DNA of 64,000 nucleotides from Streptomyces platensis (GCF_008704855.1 NZ_CP023691.1:930001-994000); one strand, 5' to 3'; shown: positions 27,828 to 37,137, numbered from the stretch's first letter. The notes: a model not told the origin generated them from the sequence alone. Program-made: numbers and translations.

Positions 27828-28223
27828 TCAGCGCACCAGCAGCTCCACCAGCCGCTCGGCCTCGGCGGTGGGGTCGGCGGTCAGACCGGTGTGCACCGGG
27901 CCCGGCTGCACGATGGTGCTGCGCGGTGCGATCAGCCAGCGGAAGCGGCGTCCCGCGTCGTCCCCCGCCGCCTGGCCGGCCCGCTCGCCGCCCTCGCAGA
28001 TCCCCTCGACGGCGCCGAGCGCGGCCCGTACACCGGCCACATCGACCGTGGGGTCAAGGGCCAGCAGCCGGGCCTCGTCCAGATAGGTCCGAGCCTCGAC
28101 GAAGCCCCGGGCGCGGCAGTACACGACCACCCCGGCATTGATCATCTCGCCGCGCTCCACCCGGGGCACGACCTTCAGCAGGGCATATTCGAAGACATCC
28201 CGGCCGTTGTGCAGTCCGGTCAC
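27828..28223 (-). CDS. DUF3037 family protein
   Basis: The 131-residue product has the DUF3037 core DVFEYALLKVVPRVERGEMINAG and VVYCRARGF, followed by an Asp/Ala-rich middle and FRWLIAPRSTIVQPGPVHTG near the end. GTG 28223 forms a 4-bp GTGA overlap with the stop of the upstream HipA-like kinase gene. This fits the family's usual pairing with HipA-type kinases. An upstream ATG at 28259 would overlap the kinase by 40 bases and is less likely. No molecular function is established; a regulatory or antitoxin-like partner role is inference. Confidence 0.85.
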   Translation of the reverse strand: MTGLHNGRDVFEYALLKVVPRVERGEMINAGVVVYCRARGFVEARTYLDEARLLALDPTVDVAGVRAALGAVEGICEGGERAGQAAGDDAGRRFRWLIAPRSTIVQPGPVHTGLTADPTAEAERLVELLVR

Positions 28224-29044
28224 TTCACTGCCCTCCGCGGCAGCTTCGCCGCCAGCCATTCCGGTGCTTGCGAGGGCTTGTCCCCGGAGGGCTCCCCGAG
28301 GGTGATCTGCTCACTGATCGTCCGGGCCCGGGCCAGCAGCGTGCGCACATACGCCTGGCGCAGCACGTCCGGGGAGTCGAAGCCCGGCTCGCCGGCCAGC
28401 CATTCGTCCGGCACATCCGCCGCGATCTCGGTCAGCAGCTCTTCGGTGATCTGCGGCGCGAACTCCTCGGCCGCCGCGGCGACGTCCGGCGCGAAGGTGG
28501 CGAGCACATGATCCGAGGCGTTGTACGGGCGGGCCGAAGCCTTCTCCGCGGTGGGCCAGTTGTGGTGCCAGATCATCGCCGCACCATGGTCAATCAGCCA
28601 CAACTCGCCGTGCCACACCAGCAGATTGGGATTGCGCCAGGACCGGTCGACATTGTTGATCAGCGCGTCGAACCACACCACACGCCCCGCCTCGCGGGCA
28701 CTCACCTCGAAGGCCAGCGGGTCGAACCCCAGCGATCCGGGAAGGTAATCCATCCCCAGGTTGAGCCCGCCGCTGCTCTTCAGCAGCTCCTGAACCTCCT
28801 GATCGGGCTCACTCAGCCCGATGACGGGATCGAGCTGCATCTGCACCAGCTCCGGCACCCGCAGCCCGAGCCGCCGCCCCAGCTGCCCGCACACAATCTC
28901 GGCCACGAGCGTCTTACGCCCCTGCCCGGCACCGGTGAACTTCATGATGTAGGTACCGAGATCGTCACCCTCGACGATTCCCGGGAGCGAGCCGCCCTCA
29001 CGCAGGGGTGTGACGTAGCGAGTCGCTGTGACTTCTGTCAGCAT
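28220..29044 (-). CDS. HipA-like kinase domain protein
   Basis: The 274-residue protein belongs to the compact HipA-like (HipA_2) family. The putative catalytic segment NNVDRSWRNPNLLV carries Asp and Asn in the places of the HipA catalytic loop, and LIDHGAAM supplies the metal-binding Asp. An early YIMKFTGAG may hold the ATP-binding lysine. It is shorter than E. coli HipA (about 440 residues) and lacks an adjacent HipB-type HTH. It is coupled by overlap to a DUF3037 gene. Whether it is a toxin, an antibiotic-type phosphotransferase or a protein kinase is unknown. Confidence 0.85.
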   Translation of the reverse strand: MLTEVTATRYVTPLREGGSLPGIVEGDDLGTYIMKFTGAGQGRKTLVAEIVCGQLGRRLGLRVPELVQMQLDPVIGLSEPDQEVQELLKSSGGLNLGMDYLPGSLGFDPLAFEVSAREAGRVVWFDALINNVDRSWRNPNLLVWHGELWLIDHGAAMIWHHNWPTAEKASARPYNASDHVLATFAPDVAAAAEEFAPQITEELLTEIAADVPDEWLAGEPGFDSPDVLRQAYVRTLLARARTISEQITLGEPSGDKPSQAPEWLAAKLPRRAVK

Positions 29045-29123
29045 TTTCCCAGGCTATCCGACCCACCGGCCTTACAATCCACAATTAAATGCAGACCCAC
29101 ACCAGCCGGGGAACCCGCCGCGA

Positions 29124-30152
29124 TCAGCCCTGGGGAGAATCCGGGGAGTTTCTACCGGCACGGTGGGTCCCCCTTCCTCTCGAGCAGTCCGTCAATGGCG
29201 GTGCGCCCCTTGCTTCCGGCCTCCGGCATGAAGTGAGCACAGTAACCGAGCGTGACAGCCCGCGAGGAGTGCCGAGCCACCGCGCCACAGTCACCACCGA
29301 CTCCCCCGCCTCCAGCATCATCGAGGCGTAGGTGTGCCGCAGCACATGGAATCCGTCCTTCGGCGCCGCCTCCCACTGCCACGGCTTCGCCCCCTTTGGG
29401 CGCGGAGGGATGATGCCGGCCTTGGCCAGTGCGGGTTTCCAGCTGTAGGTGTTCCACGTGCTCACGGCCACGGCGTTGCCGAATCGCGTAGTGAGACCCA
29501 GGGACAACTTCTTTCGCGGTCTGTCTGCCCCGGGCTTCTCCCACGGAAGCTCCACCTCTACCGGCGGGAACGCCTTGACGTGGCGCTTCCGTTCCTGGGC
29601 CACCGAGGGGGGCATGTCGACGGTACGTGTCTTGGCTCCCTTCGGAAGGGCGAAGTACAACTTCCCGTCAATCGCCTGGACTTGACGACGGACGTGCAGC
29701 ACGCCCCTCGCATAGTCGATGTCCTCGGGACTCAATCCGAACACTTCACCCTGACGAAGTCCGCATCCCAGGCCGAGTACGACAGTCACCCGGTTTCGCG
29801 GACTGATCACGTCTCGGACTTGGAGCGCCCTCTCCAACAACCACGCCTCTCGACGCTCCCGCGGCGCCTTGGGCCACTTCACGGACTTCGCATGCACAGG
29901 GTTCCGGGCGAGGCGCTTGTCATCAACGGCAGCATCCAGGACGCTGGACAACTCGGACAGGACGCCGCGCCGGTAATCGACCGAGGAGACGGTGGACTCC
30001 AACTTCGCTATGTATGCGCGAAGTTCCGCCGTCGAAATGCGCCTGAGCGGCAGCGGCAGCTGGTCCAGATGCGGCACGATGTGAAGTCGCGCCCTCCGCT
30101 CCTGGTTCTGCTGGGTTTCCGGAACTCCTCCCCTGCCCGGGGCCCAGCGCAT
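29124..30152 (-). pseudogene. pSAM2-type tyrosine recombinase (integrase), inactivated
   Basis: The first 250 residues match Streptomyces AICE integrases (HIVPHLDQLPLPLRRISTAEL; GLGCGLRQGEVFGLSPEDI with the first catalytic Arg; HVLRHTYASMMLEAGESVV with the H-x-x-R). After VARWLG the frame is lost: a one-base deletion turns the expected GHSS into GTPR. The correct continuation AVTLGYCAHFMPEAGSKGR lies in the next frame, and a second shift restores the typical end NSPDSPQG. In the conserved Y-Y-A-H box the nucleophilic Tyr position is Cys. The N-terminal arm-binding domain is also missing. The element can no longer integrate with this enzyme. Confidence 0.85.
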
Positions 30153-30502
30153 CGTGATGTAGTCGGCCAGTGTGATGGATCCGTCGCGGAGCGCGGAGCT
30201 GCGCTCAGCGGGCTCAGAGTCGTGTTGGAGCGGGAATCGGCCTGTTCTTGTTCACGGATCCAGGCATCCAGAGCATTTCTCCGGTACATGACGCGGCCTC
30301 GTGGCCCCATGCGGAAGCTCGGCGGCCCCTGCCGCCGGTGCCGCCACACGTAGAGCTTGTGGGGTGAGAGGCCGAGGTACTCAGCGGCCTCTTTAACGGT
30401 CAGGAGAGCTGTGCGTGCCGCACGGGGAGGCTCAGACGGGGATACAGGTGGGCCAGGCGGGTCAGGCTGAATGAGGGCATGAGGTATCGCGGATCGGCAC
30501 AT
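30008..30502 (-). pseudogene. Excisionase-like HTH protein, 3' end fused into integrase
   Basis: Residues about 33-80 form a MerR/Xis-type winged helix (LLTVKEAAEYLGLSPHKLYV; RHRRQGPPSFRMGPRGRVM; RRNALDAWIREQE), the standard excisionase of actinobacterial integrative elements. A normal protein would stop soon after and be followed by the integrase start. Here the frame instead reads out of phase into the integrase, consistent with a deletion removing the xis stop and the first part of int. The HTH portion itself looks intact, so DNA binding may persist. Confidence 0.7.
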
Positions 30503-31350
30503 AAATGGGGAGTTCCTTGCTCAGAGAAGGGGAGCGACAGGCGGGATCGACAGCACGTACACCGTGCGCGGCACGTGCAGGGAATGCCATCTGTCACCAG
30601 ACGGGTGCTGTCCATGCCAGAGGCACAAGCCAGGGCCGCGCGATGCCTCCTAGCGACACGCAGCGCTGCCCTGAGTCCGCTACGACTCCACCGCCAAGCA
30701 CAGTCGAATGCGGCAATCGAGGCGGCATCCCACTGCATCACCAAGTTCTCTCCGATAGGGCTAGCCGCACAGACACATACACAGACGGCCGCGGAGAGGA
30801 AGTCCCCGTAGGTAAATTGGGCGTGCGCAGCCCACGCGCTAAGTACGCCCAATGTGAAAGGAACTGGTGCGGTCAGTTGAACAAGCCGGAGCACATACAT
30901 CGGCAGAAGAGACTCCTCATCAGGTCACCGAGTAGGCCGCACACCAGCCTTGCGTTTCCATGGTGTTGTACGTTGACATAGCCCCGGAAAGGGTTCCAGT
31001 CTTTCGAGATTCTTTCTCGTCTGCCGTAGGCGAATGCCGGAACGAGAACTGCTTGCGGACGGGTATCCACCATGGCGGAGCCGTGCACCGGACTGGCGGA
31101 ACACTTTTCAGATATGACGGATTTTCGCTGGTTCCCTGGACCGGTGGTCAGCGGAGCCTCGCCCACGCAGCCTGAGGCCGGGGGGACGTTGTTGGCCCTG
31201 CCCGCCGGCGGGCAGAGAGGCAGCACAACAAGACCCAGCGCCTCCGGCGAGTTGGCGAAAATCACGAGCATCTCGGACGCGAAGGTGTGTACCCCGACGC
31301 GGCACAGTGGCCAAGGACGATCCGGCCAATGCGTAGCCGGCCCATGCACA
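30503..31350. other. AT-richer intergenic region, no convincing gene
   Basis: About 850 bases upstream of the excisionase-like gene. Open frames exist on both strands (for example 30873-31349 minus and 31072-31413 plus), but none has a ribosome site, normal codon bias or recognisable motif. It probably contains deleted remains of an integrative element. Confidence 0.4.
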
Positions 31351-31384
31351 CGTGTCCCCTGCCCGAAGCCGGGCAGGGGACACG
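31351..31384 (-). terminator. Strong hairpin after small hypothetical gene
   Basis: CGTGTCCCCTGCCC (31351-31364) pairs perfectly with GGGCAGGGGACACG (31371-31384) around GAAGCC, 16 bases past the stop of the minus-strand gene. Confidence 0.75.
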
Positions 31385-31399
31385 CGAACTTCTGTCAGA

Positions 31400-31885
31400 T
31401 CAGTCAGACGTGATTCCGATGAAGTTCCGAAGCAGATTCCCCGAGGGGAAAAGCGTCACTGAACGGAGCACGCCTGAATCTCCGTCGTACTTCAACGTGG
31501 CAACGGTCGAGGACGACGATTCGGCTCTCACTGAAACCTCGTACTCACCGCCCCCGGCAGCGGTGTCAACGAGATCGAAGCGGACCGCTCCTTGCTCCGC
31601 TGATGCTGTCATCCATACTTCGACTACACCGCGGCAGTAGTCCCGCACGCCCGACGGTGGCGTGCGCAGCTTCGGCATGAACTGAGGGACTACTTGCTTC
31701 GCACCCAAAAGTTCCAGGTGGTCAAATTCCCCCTCATCGCCGAGCCGAACCAGACCTGCCAATCCCGTCTCGTCATCAAACTCCAGAGCTGGCCCTCCAG
31801 AACTGGACGATGATTTCACGAAGGACAAGAGCGCCACATCAACTTCTGGATCGTAACGAAGGTGGCAATCTACGCGGCTTGTCAT
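31400..31885 (-). CDS. Hypothetical protein with DUF2283-like opening
   Basis: The 161-residue product begins MTSRVDCHLRYDPEVDVALLSF; the YDPE-x-D-x-A-x-L phrase recalls DUF2283 proteins, but the rest is unlike them. No signal peptide or membrane segment is visible. ATG 31885 follows TGAGGG. It is downstream of two secreted small proteins and ends at a strong hairpin. The function is unknown. Confidence 0.6.
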   Translation of the reverse strand: MTSRVDCHLRYDPEVDVALLSFVKSSSSSGGPALEFDDETGLAGLVRLGDEGEFDHLELLGAKQVVPQFMPKLRTPPSGVRDYCRGVVEVWMTASAEQGAVRFDLVDTAAGGGEYEVSVRAESSSSTVATLKYDGDSGVLRSVTLFPSGNLLRNFIGITSD

Positions 31886-31916
31886 ATGGATTCCCTCAGG
31901 CTCCGAAGTGGTGATG

Positions 31917-32291
31917 CTAGCGTCGCCAGGCCGTAACGCAGTAGCCGCTGTTGTTGAGCACAACAACAACCTTGGATCCAGTGTACTTCCAGGTCTTCTT
32001 GGCCCTGTCGTACCTGGCTGACGAATACTTGGTCGCCACTACACGGTCAGCCTCGGGACCGGTGATGCTGTCCTTGGCCATCTCCTCAGCGCAGTGGAGG
32101 CTGTAGCCCGAGATGAACCGCGGCGCCGACTGCAGCACCATGAGCTCGTCGGACGTCTGGAACGAACCGCTCTGAGCATCACCTGCGGCGTAAGATGCGC
32201 CTCCGGCGGTCAGGACCGCCGCCAGCGCCAGTCCGGCCGAAGCGCCGGCCTTGAGCACCTTGCCGCGGAGGAGGTTACTGAATTCAGGCAT
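31917..32291 (-). CDS. Small secreted hypothetical protein
   Basis: The 124-residue product has a signal peptide: LLRGKVLKAG then hydrophobic ASAGLALAAVLTAGG, with AxA-type cleavage near ASYA-AGD. The mature part of about 85 residues has one early Cys (SLHCAEEM) and one late Cys (NSGYCVTAWRR), which could form a disulfide. It contains VVATKYSSARYDRAKKTWK. It was not recognised as a known family. It may belong with the next secreted protein upstream. Confidence 0.65.
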   Translation of the reverse strand: MPEFSNLLRGKVLKAGASAGLALAAVLTAGGASYAAGDAQSGSFQTSDELMVLQSAPRFISGYSLHCAEEMAKDSITGPEADRVVATKYSSARYDRAKKTWKYTGSKVVVVLNNSGYCVTAWRR

Positions 32292-32385
32292 TTGACTTGA
32301 CCGACCTCTCTGCATTCGAGTAGATGTGATACGCGCCAATGAGCCCGCAATGCGCCACTCAAGAGGGCGCATTGCGGTGGTTATC

Positions 32386-32748
32386 TCAGAACTCGTACAG
32401 GTAGACGTCGGCTATCGACCCGGGGCGGGTCCACTTGAAGCTCTTCTTGGAGCCCCACCCGTCGCACGTCTCGCTCCGCTTCGTCGAGCCATCAGCGAAG
32501 TGAGCCTTCACGCCGACACAGTCCCCGTCGAGCTCATCGTCCTGGTACCAGCCCTTGACGGTGATCTGCCCCCCACTGCAGTCCAGGGTCCAGTGTGCCG
32601 TTGCACCGTCAGTAGTCGGGTCGAAGGTCTGGCCGCAGTGTCCGTTGGGCCTCGCGCTGGCAGTGCCCGCCAGAGTTCCGAACGTCATCGTCCCCACAGC
32701 GACGCTCACCATTGCACCGATCGAAATCTTGCGCAGAATAGGACGCAC
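32386..32748 (-). CDS. Small secreted hypothetical protein with Cys pairs
   Basis: The 120-residue product starts at GTG 32748, six to seven bases after AAGGAG; an ATG 12 codons upstream lacks a ribosome site. A signal peptide ends near GTASA-RPNGHC. The mature domain has four cysteines (GHCGQTF, LDCSGGQ, GDCVGV, ETCDGW), suggesting two disulfides, and beta-rich sequence. It lies 94 bases upstream of another small secreted protein. The family was not recognised. Confidence 0.65.
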   Translation of the reverse strand: MRPILRKISIGAMVSVAVGTMTFGTLAGTASARPNGHCGQTFDPTTDGATAHWTLDCSGGQITVKGWYQDDELDGDCVGVKAHFADGSTKRSETCDGWGSKKSFKWTRPGSIADVYLYEF

Positions 32749-33207
32749 TCTGTCACTCCTTGGTCGTCGCACAAATACCTTCATGCGAATAGGGGTAACA
32801 GGGAATTGGTGCATGCCGGATCGGGACTCAGAGCCCCCCGACTCCCCCTGTTGGCGCCACCCCCGGCGGCGCCGCATATAGAACCTAACCCACTTCCCCG
32901 CGAAAGTCGACGGCAAATTTCCCAGTGATCACGAATGGGCTGAGGGGATCTATAAGCGGAATCTAGGCCGTGTATTTTCCCGCGCGTGTAGGGGCTTCGC
33001 CGGTTAGTCCGAGGGCAGTCGGCGAGCCGGTGCCGCGGCAAGGTCCCGGGCGACTTCGGCGTCCTCCCCGCCCTGGGCGGAGAGCAGTTGGAACAGCTCC
33101 ATTCTCGAGTTGGGTGAAGCCGAGGGAAAGCCAGCAATGCGGGCACCATCCGCTGGGACGCTGCGAGCTGGGTATCTCCTGACGGGCGCAGGTCACGTTC
33201 CACGCGC
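32749..33207. other. Intergenic region
   Basis: About 460 bases. A 32-codon minus-strand frame at 33004-33102 reads MELFQLLSAQGGEDAEVARD, which is protein-like but too short and unsupported to call. The segment 32930-32990 is AT-rich and could hold the promoter of the secreted-protein genes. Confidence 0.35.
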
Positions 33208-33856
33208 TCAGTCCAGATCGGCGGTCGCCAAGGCCACCGCGAGCGCCAGGTAGGGCACAGCTCCCACGCAAAGCTCCGCCGCAGCACTTGGGTCGGATGC
33301 GCTCCCCGCCGCTTGCAGCGCCAGCAGACCGGTCAGCACGGTGGCGTCGACCGCCGCATCGAGGACCTCGTCCACCGAGAACTCGCCACCGGCCACCAGC
33401 TCGTTCACCAGGACAACAGCCTGCTGCGGATCACGCTGCCACGGCTCCGCCACCGCGTCGCCGGCACCCGCCAGGTCCATCACGGCGGCCTGCTCCACCG
33501 TCGGCAACGGCACGCCAGGCGGCCCGGCCTCCTCCACGAACTCCTGGGCGCGCGCCACGAGGCACCGCGCGCCATATCCGCACGGCCTCCTGCTGCTGCC
33601 GCGCGACGACAGCCAGCCACCGGGCATCATCCTCATCGCGGGCAAAGTCCAGCAGGGCGGCGGAGAGAGCGACCTTTCTGACCGGCATGAGGTCCACCGT
33701 CACCTCGTCCTGGCCCGGCGGGGCGGCGGCGATCGGCCAGTACACCGCGCCCGCGGCTTCGGCACACGCACCGATCAGCTGATTCAAAGCAGCGATCAGC
33801 CGCGCGTGGCGACGGCGCCGGGCAGGCAGGTCCAGACGGTCCGAGGTAGCAGTCAC
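33208..33856 (-). pseudogene. Frameshifted hypothetical gene
   Basis: Two adjacent frames give one continuous protein-like sequence. From GTG 33856 (VTATSDRLDLPARRRRHARL) to QEAVRIWR near 33565 it reads in one frame; it continues as RCLVARAQEFVEEAG in the next frame to the TGA at 33208. A single-base indel within a GCGCGC run would restore about 215 codons. It has a helical N-terminal region and an Ala/Val-rich helical C-terminus. It could be a sequencing error or a real mutation; no family was recognised. Confidence 0.55.
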
Positions 33857-33893
33857 CCCGCACCATGCCGCTCGCCGGCCACCCGGCGAGCCC

Positions 33894-34136
33894 GTGTCAG
33901 CCCACCGGCCGCCCCTCAACCTGTTCGAACCCTGCCCCCAGCGCCACCAACGCCGCCCGCCTTCGAGACCGACGTGGGGGTGCCGACTGTCGAGCGCGGC
34001 GGCGGGCGCGATGCGGCTGGTGCGGACGGCGATCAGCTCCGAGGAGACGGCGGACGAGGAACACTGGAACGAAATCCGGCGCCTGCGGGAGGAGTCCACG
34101 CTCCAGCAGGCAGGTACGACACAGAAGGGGCTGTGA
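33894..34136 (+). CDS. Possible small hypothetical protein
   Basis: The 80-codon frame has a protein-like second half (EETADEEHWNEIRRLREEST), but the first half is Arg/Pro-rich and there is no clear ribosome site. A shorter start at 34011 is possible. It is kept at low confidence because it is convergent with a better-supported gene and no family is recognised. Confidence 0.3.
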   Translation: MSAHRPPLNLFEPCPQRHQRRPPSRPTWGCRLSSAAAGAMRLVRTAISSEETADEEHWNEIRRLREESTLQQAGTTQKGL

Positions 34137-34139
34137 GCG

Positions 34140-34337
34140 TTACAGATCCGACTCTGCGGGTGGGAGCTCGGTCTCGCTGCGGTTGTGCAGCCAGTTGAGC
34201 AGCCGGAAGCCGCGCTCGCTCTGTTCAGCGTTTCCCCACAGCGCGGCCGAGAACGCCGCGACGGTGAGCGCCACAACGGTGCCGAGCACGACCGTCTGCG
34301 GGCCGGTGAGTGGCTGGGGCTGGCTTGGGGTTTCCAT
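34140..34337 (-). CDS. Small single-pass membrane protein
   Basis: The 65-residue product has one transmembrane helix (TVVLGTVVALTVAAFSAALW) after a Pro/Gln-rich N-terminus and a charged tail. ATG 34337 follows GGAGG with good spacing. No family or function was recognised. Its stop is four bases from the opposing small frame. Confidence 0.55.
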   Translation of the reverse strand: METPSQPQPLTGPQTVVLGTVVALTVAAFSAALWGNAEQSERGFRLLNWLHNRSETELPPAESDL

Positions 34338-34565
34338 CGGCGTCCTCCGTGTCGGGTGGGTGCAGGTGATCCAGCGTAGGAGCCGCTCAGGGCGGTCGGT
34401 GCAGATATTCGGTGGAACTCCCCTTGTCGGGTGGGGCGTTGCGGGTCAGGGCACGAGGAAAACCGAGACGGCGAGAGTGCGAGGAATATCAAGGCACCAG
34501 ATATCTTGGCGCGCGAGAATTTCCATGGTTTATTGTGCGTGACCTGATCGCTACCAAAGGGGCAC

Positions 34566-35267
34566 GTGGCACGCATCGCCACGCCGGCGACCGTTCCGGC
34601 GCAGTCCGGACCGACCAAGGGCGTCCGAAAGTCCTACGCGGAGATCCGCGTGGGAGACCTACATGTCGATCAGAGTCTGACCTCTGCCCGCCTCTTCGGC
34701 ACCAACACTGGCGAGGGTGCCGGCCCAGCCGCGCAGCGGAAGAAGGATATCGCCTGGACGGCCCGGCTCACGAAAATGTGGGATCCCTTCGCGCTGCTCC
34801 CGGCGATCGTCTCCCTCCGAGAGGACGGCCTGCACTATCTTCTCGACGGCCAGCACTCCACGGAGGTGGCGGTCGACAAGGAGGGCCCGGATTTCCTTCG
34901 GGATTGCATGGTCTACGAGGGCCTGTCCGCCGAACAGGAGGCGAAGTTGTTTCTCCCGGCCAACCGCGACCGCAAGGCCGTGAAGCCGTTCGACATCTTC
35001 CGCGTCTCGATCACGGCCGGTGACCCTCGCAACACCCGGACCCTGGCGGAGGTCGAGAGCCTCGATCTCGGCATCTCGGGTAGCACCTCGGCGAACAAGA
35101 TCGGCGCGGTGCAAGCGCTCACCTCCCTCGCGGTGATGGACGAGAAGCCCGCCGCCCGCCGATGTCCGTGCTGGGAGCCGGAACGCTGCTGGCCGTGTGG
35201 GCGGCGCCGCAGATCACCAGCCTCTATCAGAGCGACTCACCGGCCAACCACGAAGCGTTTCAGCTGA
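34566..35267 (+). CDS. ParB-like/DUF6551-type protein, truncated by fusion to murJ
   Basis: About 198 residues look like a phage/plasmid ParB-type protein: VGDLHVDQSLTSARLFGTN, YLLDGQHSTEVAVDKEG (the GQH-T motif of ParB/sulfiredoxin folds), and LFLPANRDRKAVKPFDIF. After VMDEKPA at about 35153 the composition changes to Cys/Arg/Trp/Pro-rich and the DNA becomes murJ in another frame. So the natural C-terminus is lost and the last 35 or so residues are out-of-frame murJ. The start is GTG 34566 after AAAGGGG. Confidence 0.65.
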   Translation: MARIATPATVPAQSGPTKGVRKSYAEIRVGDLHVDQSLTSARLFGTNTGEGAGPAAQRKKDIAWTARLTKMWDPFALLPAIVSLREDGLHYLLDGQHSTEVAVDKEGPDFLRDCMVYEGLSAEQEAKLFLPANRDRKAVKPFDIFRVSITAGDPRNTRTLAEVESLDLGISGSTSANKIGAVQALTSLAVMDEKPAARRCPCWEPERCWPCGRRRRSPASIRATHRPTTKRFS

Positions 35268-36487
35268 CGGTGGTCTTCGCGCGGTTCCTGCTCCCGCAAA
35301 TCTTTTTCTACGGCCTGTTCAGCATCCTGGGCCAAGTGCTCAGCGCCCGGGACAAGTTCGGCGCGATGATGTGGACCCCGGTCCTCAACAACGTCGTCCT
35401 GATCTCCATGTTCGGCGTATACCTCGGCATGATGACCGTCCCGGACTCAGTCCAGGACATCACGCAAACCCAGGTCACGCTGCTCGGCGCGGGCACCACA
35501 CTCGCCCTGGCGATCCAGGCCCTTGCCCTGATCCCCTTCGCCAGGGCCGCCGGCTTCCGCTTCCGCCCACGTTTCGACTGGCGCGGCACAGGCCTGGGCA
35601 AGAGCATCAGCGCGGCCCGCTGGACCCTGCTGTTCGTCCTCACCAACCTCGTAGCCAGCACGGTGGTGACCCGCTACGCCTCCGCCGCAGACACGGCACT
35701 GCCCAAGGGCGGCGTGGGCTTTTCCGCCCACACCTACGCGCAGACCATCTGGTCGCTGCCACAGTCGGTCATCGCTGTCTCGCTGGTCACCGCCCTGCTG
35801 CCGCGAATGAGCCGGGCCGTCGCCGAACACCGCCTGGACGACATGCGCGATGACCTCTCCCGAGCCCTGCGGATCAGCGGCGTCGTCATCGTTCCCGCCG
35901 CCTTCTTCTTCGTGGCCCTCGGCCCGGAAATGGCGCAGGTGATCTTCGCTCACGGGGCAGCCGATTCAGCGTCCATCGTGCCGCTGGGCCAGATGCTCCA
36001 GGCTTTCGGACTCGGCCTGATCCCCTTCTCGGCGCAGTACATGCTGCTGCGCGGCTTCTACGCCTTCGAGGACACCCGGACCCCGTTCTGGATGGCCGTG
36101 TGGATCAGTACCGCAAACATTGCCCTGGCCACCGCCTGCCATCTGCTGATGCCCCCACGATGGGCAGTCACCGGCCTGGCCGGCGCCTACGCCGCCTCGT
36201 ACGCCATCGGCCTGCTCGTTACCGCGCTGCTGTTGCGACGACGACTCGAAGGCCGGCTGGACGGCAAGCGACTGTGCCGCACCTACGGCAAGCTGACGGC
36301 CTCAGCCCTCGCGGCGGGAACGCTGGGCTGGTTCGTGGCCCGCTCATGCTCCAATACCGTCACCTCGACGACCTGGGCAGCCGCTCTGGGCCTCGCTGCG
36401 GGCGGCCTCACCGTGTTCCTGGTGTTCGTGCTGCTCGCACGAATCTTGAAGATCAGTGAGCTGCGGAGCCTGCCGGGCCTGCGGTGA
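35162..36487 (+). pseudogene. murJ: MurJ-type lipid II flippase, 5'-truncated
   Basis: The 441-codon frame matches MurJ/MviN from about its third transmembrane helix onward: FFYGLFSILGQVLSARDKFG, ARWTLLFVLTNLVASTVVTR, YAQTIWSLPQSVIAVSLVTA, MLLRGFYAFEDTRTPFWMAV. Full-length MurJ is about 510-550 residues with 14 helices. The first about 100 residues, including the Arg-rich N-terminal helices needed for lipid II binding, are absent. The upstream DNA is a ParB-like gene, so a deletion or insertion joined them near 35153. It is unlikely to be functional; the cell presumably has another copy. Confidence 0.8.
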
Positions 36488-36583
36488 GCGCCCGGTCTGG
36501 CTGAGCACCCGCGGCAAGGGTGCTGGATAGTCCGTAGTGCGGATCTACCCAGGCCGGGCCCGCGCCGGCGCCTGGCCTGACAG

Positions 36584-36946
36584 TCAGACAGCGCGCAGTC
36601 GAGGGGGGTCAGGCTGCTCCGGCTCGACCTCCGCAACGACCGTGAGGGGAAGGGGGGCCTCGGCGTCGCCAGTCTTCTCCGCCCGGCGGCGCAGCTTCGA
36701 CTTAAGGCTGATCAGCCCACTCTTGACGTGCGGCGCGACAACGACCCCCAGCGCGAAGCACGTGCCAGCGATCGCCAGGGCAGTCTTGGTGCCGTCGAAC
36801 AGCACGGCGTGCGTGTTGAGCGTGTTGTCGTCGTCCCGCGCCAGCGGGCTCTTTCCGCCCGGAGTACTCGACTGCGAGAAGTGTGTGTCGGAGGGACGCT
36901 TCGTCAGCATCAGTTCCCAGATCGAGTCACCCCAGTTGAACTCCAT
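36584..36946 (-). CDS. Hypothetical protein with one membrane segment
   Basis: The 120-residue product opens MEFNWGDSIWELMLTKRPSD, has a hydrophobic segment TALAIAGTCFALGVVVAP near residue 65, and a basic then Pro/Glu-rich C-terminus. No family was recognised. It is convergent with the murJ remnant. The codon bias is normal for the genome, which supports it being a real gene. Confidence 0.55.
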   Translation of the reverse strand: MEFNWGDSIWELMLTKRPSDTHFSQSSTPGGKSPLARDDDNTLNTHAVLFDGTKTALAIAGTCFALGVVVAPHVKSGLISLKSKLRRRAEKTGDAEAPLPLTVVAEVEPEQPDPPRLRAV

Positions 36947-37137
36947 GACGCAACTGTAGAGGCGACCAGGTACGCAGCGGCCCGGAATGCAATGTTCTCC
37001 GCACCTCGGTCAGCGGACGGGGAACCTGAAGTCCTTGACACCCTTTCAGTCAAGGTCTTCGGGTCCCCAAGGGGTAACCTGCCGACCGCCGAAGCGTCAG
37101 CGATCTGTGTCTGTTGGCTACCGTCGTGTCCTCGGCT

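Noticed and set aside
29045..29123. Possible tRNA 3' end as attachment site next to the integrase
   Set aside because: No tRNA arms or TTCRANN T-loop could be found between the HipA-like gene and the integrase.
30873..31413. Overlapping 158- and 113-codon frames upstream of the excisionase
   Set aside because: Neither has a ribosome site, biased third positions or recognisable motifs.
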